From: Bradyrhizobium huanghuaihaiense
GTDB taxonomy: Bacteria; Pseudomonadota; Alphaproteobacteria; Rhizobiales; Xanthobacteraceae
NCBI RefSeq assembly: GCF_007830635.1
Contig: NZ_VLLA01000028.1
Location: 18,062-82,061 of the forward strand
Length of the DNA stretch: 64,000 nt
Direction: 5' to 3'
The position numbers were made by a program, and so were the translations under genes. The notes beneath the pieces are model-generated. The model saw only the letters and a list, made by a program, of their open reading frames with translations. It searched no databases and was not told the origin of the DNA. Below are positions 29,159 to 38,173 of the stretch, one piece after another (within the stretch, counting starts at the first letter, position 1; the number at the start of each line of letters is the position of its first letter).

Positions 29159-29854
29159 CTACGGCGCCAGATACGTCAAGAGCCGCGGGTCGTCGCGCAG
29201 CTGTTGCGACGGGCCCGACAGCGCGACACGGCCGCGATCGACCACATAGGCCTGCTCCGCGACGCGCATTGCGAGATCGAGATGTTGCTCGACGATGATG
29301 ATCGCGATCTCTCTGGCTAGTTCGATCAAGCGCTCGGTGATCTCCTCGATGACGCCGATCCAGACACCCTCGGTCGGCTCATCCAGCAGGAGGAGTTTGG
29401 GGTTTCCGAGCATCGCGCGGGCGATTGCGAGCATCTTGCGCTCGCCACCGGACAACGTTCCGGCCGGCTGATCCAGACGCTGGCCGAGTTTTGGAAACAT
29501 CATCATGACCCGGTCCACTGCCGATCTATCGCGGTGCAAAAGCGATCCGACGGCGAGATTGTCGCGCACCGACAGGCGCCCGAACACTGAATGCTCTTGC
29601 GGCACATATCCAATGCCGGCCCGCACCCGCTCTTCGGTTCGGCGGCGATCGATATCTTGGCCGTTGAATTGCACGCCGCCCCTCCATGCCGGCAGTTCGC
29701 CCACGATCGCCTTCATGAGCGTGCTCTTTCCGGCGCCGTTACGGCCGAGGACGGCCACACCGCCCCGCGGTGGGACGGTCATATTGACACCGAACAGCAC
29801 CTGGCTGCGTCCGTAGCCGGCGTCGAGATGCTTGAGATTGAGGAATTCAGGCAC
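29159..29854 (-). CDS. LivF/UrtE-type ABC transporter ATPase
   Basis: The start is taken as GTG 29854, overlapping the preceding stop by eight bases, because homology begins PEFLNLKHLDAGYG. It has Walker A (GRNGAGKSTLMK), signature LSGGERKMLAIARA, Walker B LLLLDEPTEG and the H-loop IIIVEQHLDLA. The ~231-residue length is normal for LivF. It is one of the paired ATPases of the Liv/Urt importer. Confidence 0.9.
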   Translation of the reverse strand: MPEFLNLKHLDAGYGRSQVLFGVNMTVPPRGGVAVLGRNGAGKSTLMKAIVGELPAWRGGVQFNGQDIDRRRTEERVRAGIGYVPQEHSVFGRLSVRDNLAVGSLLHRDRSAVDRVMMMFPKLGQRLDQPAGTLSGGERKMLAIARAMLGNPKLLLLDEPTEGVWIGVIEEITERLIELAREIAIIIVEQHLDLAMRVAEQAYVVDRGRVALSGPSQQLRDDPRLLTYLAP

Positions 29855-30581
29855 GGCGCAAATAGATCTCCTGGACGCTTCTGTTGGCCTGGATCTCGGC
29901 AACCGTCCCCGACGCCAGAACCTTGCCCTGATCGAGCACGGTTAGCCGGTCGCAGATGTCTCGGATGAAATCCAGGTCGTGCTCCACGATGACAAGCGAG
30001 CAATGCTGCTTGATCGGCTGCAGCAACTCGCCCGTGACGCGGCGCTCCTCAAGGCTCATGCCACCGGTCGGCTCGTCCAAGAGCAGAAGGCGCGGCCGGC
30101 ATGCGAGCGCCATCGCGATCTCCAGCCATTGCTGCTGACCGTGAGAAAGGGTCGCCGCAGCATCAAACGCGCGATCGGCGAGCCGGAACTGGAGGAGCAA
30201 CGTCATGACCTCCTCGTGCAGTCGTCCCCGACTGCGCGAGAACGCCAGATCCAGCAGTGAGGACCGGGCCTGCAGCGCGAGCAGGATGTTGTCGTATAGC
30301 GTGAGGGTCGGTAGCACGGCGGTGATCTGGAATTTCAGGCTCATGCCCGCTCGCGCACGCTCTGGCGGCGTCAACGAGGTGACGTCAGTATTGATGAATG
30401 TCACCTTGCCTCGCGTCGGCACTAGCGCACCTGCAAGACACTTCATCAGCGTGCTCTTGCCCGAGCCGTTCGGCCCGATCAGGCCATGAAACTCTCTCTC
30501 GCCGACGCTGAGCGCCGCTCCGTCCAGCGCGGTGAGTTTGCCAAAGACCTTGGAGATGCCGGCGGCTTCAAGGAGCGGCAT
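29847..30581 (-). CDS. LivG/UrtD-type ABC transporter ATPase
   Basis: The 244-residue ATPase has Walker A GPNGSGKSTLMK, Q-loop region SLKFQITAVLPTLTLYDN, signature LSHGQQQWLEIAMA, Walker B LLLLDEPTGGM and VIVEHDLDFIRD. The LSHGQ variant and QQQWLEI are typical of urea-type UrtD. It overlaps the upstream permease gene by 14 bp. Confidence 0.9.
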   Translation of the reverse strand: MPLLEAAGISKVFGKLTALDGAALSVGEREFHGLIGPNGSGKSTLMKCLAGALVPTRGKVTFINTDVTSLTPPERARAGMSLKFQITAVLPTLTLYDNILLALQARSSLLDLAFSRSRGRLHEEVMTLLLQFRLADRAFDAAATLSHGQQQWLEIAMALACRPRLLLLDEPTGGMSLEERRVTGELLQPIKQHCSLVIVEHDLDFIRDICDRLTVLDQGKVLASGTVAEIQANRSVQEIYLRRA

Positions 30582-31644
30582 TGCGCTTCTCCTTCAGGCT
30601 CGGGCCGAAATGACCTACACGTTCCCGCTCGCCCAGCACGAGGCTGATCAAGCCGAGGGGGCGGAACAGAATGACGAGCAACAGCAAAACGCCGAGAATG
30701 ATCGGCCAGATATCGCGATAATTGTCGGAGAGCCAGAAGCTGAGGCCCTCAACAATCGCGGTGCCGATGACCGCACCGATCAATGTCCCGGAGCCGCCGA
30801 ACAAGACGTAGAGCACGACCTGAGTAGACATGACCACGCCCAGCATGTTCGTCCAGACGAAGCCCTCGTGAAACGCATAGAGGCTGCCGGAAGCACCTGC
30901 GATCGCGCCGCTGATTGCGAATATGATGGCCTTCAAATGCTGCACATTGTAGCCGAAGAAGGCGATGCGCTGTTCATTCTCTCGCAATCCCGCCAGTGCC
31001 AGACCGAACTGCGACCGCAGCAAAAAGCGCGACAGAAGGTAGATCAGAACCAGAATGGCGAGAACCAGATAGTAAAATCCTGGTCCCTCGCTCAATTCGT
31101 GCGAGCCGATTGTCATCGGCGGGATCGAAGGGATACCGTTCTGGCCGCCAAGATAATGAGAACCCCGAGCGAGCCGATCGGCTGCATAAGCTCCGGTCAT
31201 AGTACCAAGCGAAACGAAGACCACACTGGAGGGGTGACGGCCAAGCAGCAGGAAACCTGCCAGCAACAATGCCGCTACAAAACCGATCAAGGTTCCGGCC
31301 GGAAGAACGGCAAAAATCGATGCGACCCCGAAATCGCGTGAAAGCAGCGCCACACCGTAGCCGGCCGTGCCGAAGAACAACGACTGACCCAAGCTCAAGA
31401 TCCCGGCATAGCCCCACACCAGGTCGAACGACAACGCGAAGAGGCACAGGATGAGCACTCGCGTTGCATAGACAGTGATGTAATCCCGCAGGACGAGCGG
31501 TGCGATCGAAGCGGCAATCAGCAATGCCAGTTCGAGAATTGGAAGCACCTTCGTTCGCCCTGCGATGGCAGATGCCATGACGGGCGAACGAGCAGCTTCA
31601 ATCACGTGTGGCGGGGGCTGTGTGCCAGTGCCGGTCGATGACAT
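30568..31644 (-). CDS. LivM/UrtC-type ABC permease
   Basis: The start is taken at the ATG of a TGATG overlap (31644) with the binding-protein stop; a GTG at 31650 is an alternative. The ~358-residue protein has ~9-10 hydrophobic segments and LivM signatures such as FDLVWGYAGILSLGQSLFFG and RENEQRIAFFGYNVQ. It forms the transmembrane dimer with the LivH-type permease. Confidence 0.9.
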   Translation of the reverse strand: MSSTGTGTQPPPHVIEAARSPVMASAIAGRTKVLPILELALLIAASIAPLVLRDYITVYATRVLILCLFALSFDLVWGYAGILSLGQSLFFGTAGYGVALLSRDFGVASIFAVLPAGTLIGFVAALLLAGFLLLGRHPSSVVFVSLGTMTGAYAADRLARGSHYLGGQNGIPSIPPMTIGSHELSEGPGFYYLVLAILVLIYLLSRFLLRSQFGLALAGLRENEQRIAFFGYNVQHLKAIIFAISGAIAGASGSLYAFHEGFVWTNMLGVVMSTQVVLYVLFGGSGTLIGAVIGTAIVEGLSFWLSDNYRDIWPIILGVLLLLVILFRPLGLISLVLGERERVGHFGPSLKEKRNAAP

Positions 31645-32864
31645 CAGCACTCCTTCGGATCGACCAGGCCGGCGCTACGCGCGACAATCTCGTACTGGCC
31701 GCCCTTCGCCACTCCAATGTACATGTTCATCCTGCAGTGGCGCTTGCCGGGCGCCATTTCGGCAGGCCCGCCCGGCCCTTCCGCAATCTTCGCGTGGTCG
31801 AGGGCGGCGGCTACCGCGTCGCGGTCAATTGTGCCGGCCTCCTTCACTGCAGCCTCCCACAGCTTTAATCCTCGATAGGTGCCGGTCGCGGCGCTGCCTG
31901 CCGAGAACCGGAACTTGGCTGGAAATTGTTTGTCGTAGGCCGATTGAATCCTGGCGCTTACCGGATCCTCCGCCGCAAGCACCTTGTAGTAGTCGAGGCT
32001 GCTCGCGAGCCCTTCAATCTCTTGGGCCTGGTTCATTTCCAGGAAATTTTCGTCGTAATAGACGCACCCCAGCCGCCCGCCGTTTTTGGAGAAGCCGGCT
32101 TGATAGAGCTGTTTAAAGAACGGGCTGACGCCGGGCGGGACAATGGCGTTGAAAACCACGTCGACTTTGTTGGATATGATCCGGCTAACTGTGGAGGAAA
32201 AGTCAATCTGGTCGAGCGGGTAGTATTCTTCAAAGACGACTTCGCCACCGCTGCTCTCGATCACCTTGCGTGCATAGGCGTTGATTGTTTGCGGCCAAAC
32301 ATAATTGGAGCCAGGCAGGGCAAAACGCTTACCACCATTTTTGATCAACCAGGGAATGAACTGGTCACAATTCTGTGCCGGTACCGGTCCCGTGCAGAAC
32401 AGATAGGGCGTGCACTCTTTACCTTCGTAACCTTCCGGATAGATATAGAGCGTCTTGCCGCGAGAGATAATGACGTCCTTGATCGCATTGCGCATCGAGC
32501 TCGAGATACCGCCAATCACCAAGTCGACCTTGTCTCGCTGGATCAGCTTTCGCACATTCCCCACGGCGACGGATTCGTCGGAGGCAGTATCCTCAATCAG
32601 GAGTTCGATCGGGCGTCCCAACAAGCCGCCGGAGTCGTTGATCTCCTTGACCAGCATGCGAGCGACATTGGCGTCGGTGTTGCCGGCAAAGCCAAGTGAC
32701 CCGGTAAGATCGGTCGCAATGCCAAGCCTGATCGGGCCTTCCGCAGCATTTGCCCAATCCGGGCGAATTATCCAGCTGCCCGGACCCGCCGCGATGGCGG
32801 CGGAGGCGAAGGCGAAATTGCCGAGAAAGCGGCGGCGGCTCAGTTGACGGCTGGCGTTGATCAT
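31644..32864 (-). CDS. Tat-exported ABC substrate-binding protein (Liv/Urt type), copy 1
   Basis: ATG 32864 (MINASRQ) follows GAGGGG and overlaps the LivH stop by ATGA. The open frame reads far upstream, but that part is only a shadow of the permease gene. The 406-residue protein has a Tat signal (RRRFLGNFAFASAAIAA) and the same fold as copy 2 at 26457-27677, with near-identical sequence throughout. It sits between the two permease genes. Confidence 0.9.
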   Translation of the reverse strand: MINASRQLSRRRFLGNFAFASAAIAAGPGSWIIRPDWANAAEGPIRLGIATDLTGSLGFAGNTDANVARMLVKEINDSGGLLGRPIELLIEDTASDESVAVGNVRKLIQRDKVDLVIGGISSSMRNAIKDVIISRGKTLYIYPEGYEGKECTPYLFCTGPVPAQNCDQFIPWLIKNGGKRFALPGSNYVWPQTINAYARKVIESSGGEVVFEEYYPLDQIDFSSTVSRIISNKVDVVFNAIVPPGVSPFFKQLYQAGFSKNGGRLGCVYYDENFLEMNQAQEIEGLASSLDYYKVLAAEDPVSARIQSAYDKQFPAKFRFSAGSAATGTYRGLKLWEAAVKEAGTIDRDAVAAALDHAKIAEGPGGPAEMAPGKRHCRMNMYIGVAKGGQYEIVARSAGLVDPKEC

Positions 32865-33724
32865 CGGTTGACCCCTCTTCCCGAAACAAGGCCTTGCGGC
32901 CGGAACTTGATGAAAATGATGGCAAGCACGAACACCAGAACGTCGGCGATAACCGGTGACATCAGCCAAGGCAGCCAGGCACTGAACGTGCCGATGACGC
33001 TGGCGCCAGCGACTGGGCCGGCGAAGGACCCGACGCCACCGACCATCACGGCAACGAAACCCTGGATAAGAAAGCGGATGCCGAGATCGGCGAACAATGA
33101 AAAGACCGGCACGATCAGCGCGCCGGCGAGACCCGCGAGTGCCGCACCAAATGCAAAGGTGACGCTGTAGATCATGCCCGTGGAGATGCCCGAGGCACGC
33201 GCCAGCTGTGGGTTCTCCAGCGAGGCGCGGACTCGCAGGCCGAACGAGGTGTAGGCGAGCAGTGCATGGCTCGCGGCCATGACCAGCAAAGTGATGATGA
33301 CGATGACGCCGCGCCAGGCCGCGAAATGCAGACTGCCGATCGTGATAGAGCCACTGATTGGCTCCGGCACCGAGAGATACAGTCCCCCGGTCAGGCCGCG
33401 CACGGCTTCGCGAATGATCAGCCCCAGCGCATAGGTGCCAAGCATGGCGACGATTGGAGCGGCATAGAATCGGCGCACCACGAGTTTTTCCAGGACGAAA
33501 CCAAGCGTGCCGACCGCGACGGGCGCGGCAAGCATGCCGAGCGGGACCGGCAAACCGACGCTGTGCATGAGATAAGTGACGTAAGCGCCGAGCAGGACGA
33601 ACTCGCCTTGGGCGAAGTTGAAGATGCCCATCATGCTGGCAATGATCCCGAGACCGAGCACGACCAGCACAACAATGGCACCGAAGCTCAAAATCTCGAA
33701 GGTCGCGATAAGTAGCGTATCCAT
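32861..33724 (-). CDS. LivH/UrtB-type ABC permease
   Basis: The 287-residue protein has ~8 membrane segments and LivH features: IFNFAQGEFVLLGAY near the N-terminus and RASLENPQLARASGI in the cytoplasmic loop. It is the first gene of the seven-gene importer operon. TTGGGTA direct repeats lie ~230-245 bp upstream. Confidence 0.9.
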   Translation of the reverse strand: MDTLLIATFEILSFGAIVVLVVLGLGIIASMMGIFNFAQGEFVLLGAYVTYLMHSVGLPVPLGMLAAPVAVGTLGFVLEKLVVRRFYAAPIVAMLGTYALGLIIREAVRGLTGGLYLSVPEPISGSITIGSLHFAAWRGVIVIITLLVMAASHALLAYTSFGLRVRASLENPQLARASGISTGMIYSVTFAFGAALAGLAGALIVPVFSLFADLGIRFLIQGFVAVMVGGVGSFAGPVAGASVIGTFSAWLPWLMSPVIADVLVFVLAIIFIKFRPQGLVSGRGVNR

Positions 33725-34215
33725 GCTGCTGCGTCACATTCCTTGGGCTTGCGGGTAAATCATCTTCACGCCGACCGCGCGAAGGCCTGAGCTGCACGTT
33801 GGAATGCGAAGGGCTGCTGGCACGAGAGCGCTCCTGGAAGGTCATCCCGGCAATGGGAGTTGCAGGCGATGGTGGGCTTCTTGGGCGGCCCGCCTCTCGG
33901 CGCTTCATTCACGACATGCGGCGCGAGATTGCCTAGATCAACGTAGGAAGTTTTGAGTAATGTTGGGTAATGTTGGCCAGGCTACCGACATTGCGGACAC
34001 GTTAAAGAGGTCCTACGGCGGGTCGCCGGCCGTTCTCGCCAGCCCAATTTCGATGCAGCCAAAAGCGATAGAGAGCTATCCGCATGCCCTCACCGCAGGC
34101 TCTCGCAAACGCGCGCGTCGTTAGCGCTTATCGAACTATCGGAGGAAACCAGAAGAGCTGACGCACCATTTGCGATGGCCGCAGGCCGTGAGTTCAGCAC
34201 CGAGAAGGCATCAAG
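33725..34215. other. Upstream region of the importer operon
   Basis: No gene was recognised. It contains the direct-repeat cluster listed at 33953-33969. Confidence 0.5.
33953..33969 (-). promoter_or_regulatory. TTGGGTA direct repeat, site A
   Basis: The plus strand reads TTGAGTA-ATG-TTGGGTA with a 10-bp period, and a third partial unit (TTGGCCA) follows 10 bp later. It lies upstream of livH. Similar pairs occur at 39476, 40003 and 49500. Confidence 0.55.
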
Positions 34216-34440
34216 TCATTGTGGCCGAACACCTGGCTTGCCGACCAGCGGAAATGTGAATTCAATTCCCGCACCCGCAAACGTGATCCACAGAGTCTGC
34301 AGCAGATCGTCGGATGCGGGAGGCGTGTCATTGTACTCTTCGAGCCGCCTGATGACGGCGCACGATAACCCGCTTCGCTCGGCCAACTGCTTCACCGACC
34401 AGTTCAGCATCCCCGTGCGGCTCTCCGCTCCCTTGCGAGT
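34216..34440 (-). pseudogene. XRE-type helix-turn-helix regulator remnant
   Basis: The frame reads LNWSVKQLAERSGLSCAVIRRLEE followed by AGAGIEFT and GVR, as in short XRE regulators. Its proper N-terminus is missing. The frame runs into the pyruvate kinase remnant, which suggests a deletion junction near 34,450-34,540. Confidence 0.55.
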
Positions 34441-34544
34441 ATATCGTAATGCGCGTCGATCCACACGCCGAGCCACTCCCTTACACCGCCATAGTTGTTG
34501 CCGAGCGGTACAGCGTGCATCGATGGCAACGATAAGGTCGCTGT

Positions 34545-35389
34545 CGGCGCAGTGACCATCGAGTCCAGCATCTGGGTTGCGACGATGACGGGCTTGGCAA
34601 CAAGCCGGCAGGCCCTGACGAACTCCTTTTGCCGGCCCGGCACCTCCTCAGGGGGATTTCAACCCCGAGGTCGCCTCGCGCGACCATGATGGCGTCTGAC
34701 AAGTGGATCATATCCCAATACGATCAAGCGCCATCGGGGTCTCGATCTTGGCAACGCCACCGGCGGCCTCACCGATCAAAGCTCGTGCCTCGACCAGGTC
34801 AGATGGTTTCTGAACAAAGGACAGCAACCCAGTCGACGCCAAGCTCGAGGCCGAACGCAAGACTCGATCCTTCTTGGTTAGAGGCGAGATCTTGAGCAGC
34901 GCGCCTGGAAGGCTGGCGCCCTTGTGATCACGGATGACGCCGCCGATCACAACGCACGCCATTCTCCGTTCAGAACCGAGCTTTTCGACGACTAGCTAGA
35001 CGAACGCCCATCGTCAATGAGCAGGGCCTGACCGGGATAAGCGGCTGCGAATATTTCTGGATGAGGCCGCGGGATTGACTGCTTCCCGCCTGTCTCTTAG
35101 CGCGAAGCAGACCGTCTCCCCGGCATCCAGCGCGAGCTTGCCTTCATCGAGCCGGCCATTGCGGATCTTCGGGCCTTGCGGATCCTGCAGCACGCCGATC
35201 GGCCGATTGAATTCCAGCTCCAGCGCACGGATCGAGACGAGCACACGGGCGTGATCGTCATGGGTCCCCGCGGCTGAAGTTCAGCGTGAAAGTATCAGCC
35301 CCCGAAAGATAGAGCGCACAAAGCTTTTCAGGTGATGCGGTTGCCGGCCCAACGGTTGCGACAATCTTGGCATGGCGTGAGCGGCGCAT
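34545..35389 (-). pseudogene. pyk: Pyruvate kinase pseudogene
   Basis: From ATG 35389 the frames give RSRHAKIVATVGPATASPEKL, here spanning residues ~3-23, then FNRPIGVLQDPQGPKIRNG, then (new frame) DLVEARALI and GGVAKIETPMALDRI, then IMVARGDLGVEIPL and PGRQKEFVRACRLVAKPVIVATQMLDSM, split over three frames. These are the pyruvate kinase barrel motifs in the right order. Several frameshifts are present, and the C-terminal domain is lost after the segment near 34,545. Confidence 0.85.
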
Positions 35390-35534
35390 CGTGCCCCTCT
35401 AGTTCAGAAGATAAGTTCAGCATCAAACGAGATAGGGCCGCTCACAAGGTATTCAAAGCGAGCTGGCCGACGTTGCGCACTTTCGCTCTCTCCACCGTCC
35501 GTCGTTGCTGGACCAAGAGGTGAAAACACTGCAC

Positions 35535-37310
35535 TTATGCACCGGATGCCGCCGCCGTCTGTCCCTGATGGGTGGATTGTACGATGCTGTTCACCGCGCG
35601 GTAGGCGAACACGATGGCTGGTCCGATCGTAATGCCGGCCCCAGGGTAGATCCCACGCATCGGTGAAGTCATGTCGTTGCCGCAGGCATAAAGACCTGCG
35701 ATCGGCACGCCGTTTCCATTTAGGACCCTTCCGCCAGGATCCGTTGACAGGCCGGTCGCAGTTCCAAGGGTCGCCGGGACAATCGGGAGCGCAATGAATG
35801 GCCCGTTCTTGATAGCTCCAAGGTTCGGGTTTTTCTTTCCGACCGCGGGATCTCCCAGGGTTCGGTTGAAAGCCGATTCACCGCGTTTGAAAAGCGGATC
35901 GCGCCCTTCAGCTGCGTGGGCATTATGTTTTTCAACGGTCTTTTGGAGCTCTTGCGGGTCGAGGCCCAATTCCGCCGCAAGCTCCGCAATCGTCCGGCCA
36001 ATCTCGATGTAACCCAAGCGGGCATACTTCTTGATACTCAAAGTCCAGGGCCAGGGGAGCAGGTGTCCCATGCCTCTGAGGCGGACGAATTCCTTGTCGC
36101 AGATGAAATAGAACCGCTTGTCCGCCGGATAGCCGCTATTGAACATGGCAAGACAGATGTCATGGTACGAATTGGATTCATTGACGAAGCGCTTAGCATT
36201 TGGCCCCACCGCGATGACACCTGGACGGCCACGATCGAGCCAGCCGTACGGGACCACTTGCGAGGAGCGGCCGTTCCTGAGGATCGACACGGGCGTCCAG
36301 AATCCACTCGATGCAACGTCATTATCGATCGCAGCTCCGAGCCTGCCTGCGAGCGCAATGCCGTCTCCTGTGACATCGCTGTGGGCCAGCGTATCATTGT
36401 GCTGGTGGGCTCGGCTGAGCTGGGCTCGCAATTTACCGTTCCGCGCAAAGCCACCGGTTGCCAGGATTACTCCGTGCGAGGCTCGGACGCGGAGATCCGT
36501 GCGATCCCGCTTGAGGAGTGCGCCAGTAACTCTCCCTCCCTCCCTCATCAGATCAACCGCTGGGCAGCTTGGCCAGATTTCAGTGTCGTATCTGCGAAGG
36601 CTTGCCAATAACCGCGCGATCAGAGCATTGCCGCCACTGAGTTCAGTGCCCCTCCTGTAGCGCAGCCGGTCGCCTGCGTAGCGGCTGACCCGGCGAAGGA
36701 CGTGCTTGAGCGAGGCAGCCGACTGGAAGGGATTGAGAAAGCTTCTGACCTCGCCGGACGAAATCATCATGCCGCCGAGCACGACGCGAATCGGATCACC
36801 TATCAGGTCGAAATCCTTGCCGAGAAGCCGTCCGTCGTAAGGTGCGGGGCTCAGCGTCCGGCCCATTTCGATCCCGCCGATCTGGCTCGAATGATAATCC
36901 GGAGCGGAGGCCAGTGTGAACTTGACTTCACCCCCATTCTCCAAGCTGGCGAGCGCCGTTGGGCCGTCTTCAAGATAGGCATCCACGAAGTCGGGACGAT
37001 AGTAATCGCCAAGTTCGTGTTGCAGATAGATCTTCGCATTCGCAATCGAATCATCGATTTTCGCCGCTCGAGCCTGCATTGAGCATGGAACCCAGATCAT
37101 GCCGTTCGAGAGGGCGGTCGTGCCACCGAGCCGGCCAGACTTCTCGCATACCGTCACGCGAAGTCCGGCTTTTGCCGCATAGAGCGCCGCGGACAGCCCG
37201 GCAGCGCCGCTGCCGATCACGAGCACGTCCGTCTCCCAATCGTGCGTCGGCTTGTTCGCTTTGGAGGAGGAAGCGGTACTAGGTTTCAATTTGGTGATCG
37301 GGTTGTTCAT
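35535..37310 (-). CDS. FAD-dependent dehydrogenase (3-ketosteroid dehydrogenase/fumarate reductase flavoprotein family)
   Basis: The start is ATG 37310, overlapping the previous stop by ATGA. The 591-residue flavoprotein has the FAD motif VLVIGSGAAGLSAALYAAKA (~residues 30-49), KSGRLGGTTALSNGMIWVP, and a C-terminal LYACGNDMTSPMRGIYPGAG that closes over the flavin as in 3-oxosteroid 1-dehydrogenases. It is third in an operon with UPF0261 and a TIM-barrel PEP-hydrolase-like gene. The substrate is unknown; a desaturation or reduction step in a catabolic route is likely. Confidence 0.85.
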   Translation of the reverse strand: MNNPITKLKPSTASSSKANKPTHDWETDVLVIGSGAAGLSAALYAAKAGLRVTVCEKSGRLGGTTALSNGMIWVPCSMQARAAKIDDSIANAKIYLQHELGDYYRPDFVDAYLEDGPTALASLENGGEVKFTLASAPDYHSSQIGGIEMGRTLSPAPYDGRLLGKDFDLIGDPIRVVLGGMMISSGEVRSFLNPFQSAASLKHVLRRVSRYAGDRLRYRRGTELSGGNALIARLLASLRRYDTEIWPSCPAVDLMREGGRVTGALLKRDRTDLRVRASHGVILATGGFARNGKLRAQLSRAHQHNDTLAHSDVTGDGIALAGRLGAAIDNDVASSGFWTPVSILRNGRSSQVVPYGWLDRGRPGVIAVGPNAKRFVNESNSYHDICLAMFNSGYPADKRFYFICDKEFVRLRGMGHLLPWPWTLSIKKYARLGYIEIGRTIAELAAELGLDPQELQKTVEKHNAHAAEGRDPLFKRGESAFNRTLGDPAVGKKNPNLGAIKNGPFIALPIVPATLGTATGLSTDPGGRVLNGNGVPIAGLYACGNDMTSPMRGIYPGAGITIGPAIVFAYRAVNSIVQSTHQGQTAAASGA

Positions 37311-38173
37311 TCGTGCCTCGGTGCAGATTTCTGCATTGATTGCTGACGCTTTCGCGGGAGCGGAACGGCTTTGAATTCTTCGGCTGCAGCTTTCACCGCC
37401 CGCTCGATCGGAATCCGTTCGATGGAGGAGGCGCCAACGAAACCGACACATCCGGTAGACCGGTAGACTTCCGAGGTATCCTGGGGCTCGGCGATTGCCC
37501 CGCCATGGCAGAGAAGGATGACTTCCGGCCGAACGGCTTGAGCGGCAGCATTGATCTCGTTGATGCGCCTGATGGCCTCTTCGATCGACTGTCCCGCCTC
37601 ATGACCCACAAGCCCGCCGCGCGTTGCGCCGACATGTGGGACAATGCAGTCGGCTCCCGCGGCTGCCATCGCCTTGGCATCGTGCGGGCTTGCGACATAG
37701 GCGAGGGAGAAGATGTTCTTCTTGCGGGCCGCCGCGATCAGCTCGACCTCACGCTCGAAGCCGAGCCCGACGCGGCCACGACGCTCGCGCCATTTCTCAC
37801 CCATCGTTGAAATGGTCGGGTAATTGATCACGCCGGAGAATCCGGCAGCCCAGAACTTGTCCAAGAGATCATCGAGCTCGAGCCGGAGGGGATCCCAGGC
37901 CTCGACACCGCCTATAACAGGAACCGAGGAGACGACGTTGCGGATCTCCGCCGCGAGCTCGAGCGTGCGCGCATTGGAATCGCCGATCCGGCTCGTCGGC
38001 AGCCCCATCAACCGCGACAGCCCGGTGCTGTAGACCACGAGCATGTCGGCGCCGCCGAGAGCTGCGCATTTTGCGACGAGGCCGCAACTGCTCGCCGCGG
38101 CAAGCACTGCCTTTCCAGCCTCAACTTGAGCTGTGATCTTTGCGAGTATTTCGGCCCGATCAAACATCCGCAA
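37307..38173 (-). CDS. TIM-barrel PEP-hydrolase-like protein (Tm-1 C-terminal-domain family)
   Basis: The 288-residue barrel protein has AAASSCGLVAKCAALGGADMLVVYSTG, here residues ~25-51, GVINYPTISTMGEKWRE, GLGFEREVELIAAARKKNIF, DCIVPHVGATRGG and a C-terminal GFVGASSIERIP. This family (TIM-barrel signal transduction / PEP-hydrolase-like) forms the C-terminal half of tomato Tm-1. The gene matching the other half lies just upstream. Biochemical role in bacteria is not settled. Confidence 0.85.
   Translation of the reverse strand: MRMFDRAEILAKITAQVEAGKAVLAAASSCGLVAKCAALGGADMLVVYSTGLSRLMGLPTSRIGDSNARTLELAAEIRNVVSSVPVIGGVEAWDPLRLELDDLLDKFWAAGFSGVINYPTISTMGEKWRERRGRVGLGFEREVELIAAARKKNIFSLAYVASPHDAKAMAAAGADCIVPHVGATRGGLVGHEAGQSIEEAIRRINEINAAAQAVRPEVILLCHGGAIAEPQDTSEVYRSTGCVGFVGASSIERIPIERAVKAAAEEFKAVPLPRKRQQSMQKSAPRHE

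Noticed and set aside
31644..33908. A 754-codon open frame spanning the binding protein and upstream DNA
   Set aside because: The part above 32864 is a shadow of the LivH-type permease in another frame; the Tat signal and RBS fix the start at 32864.
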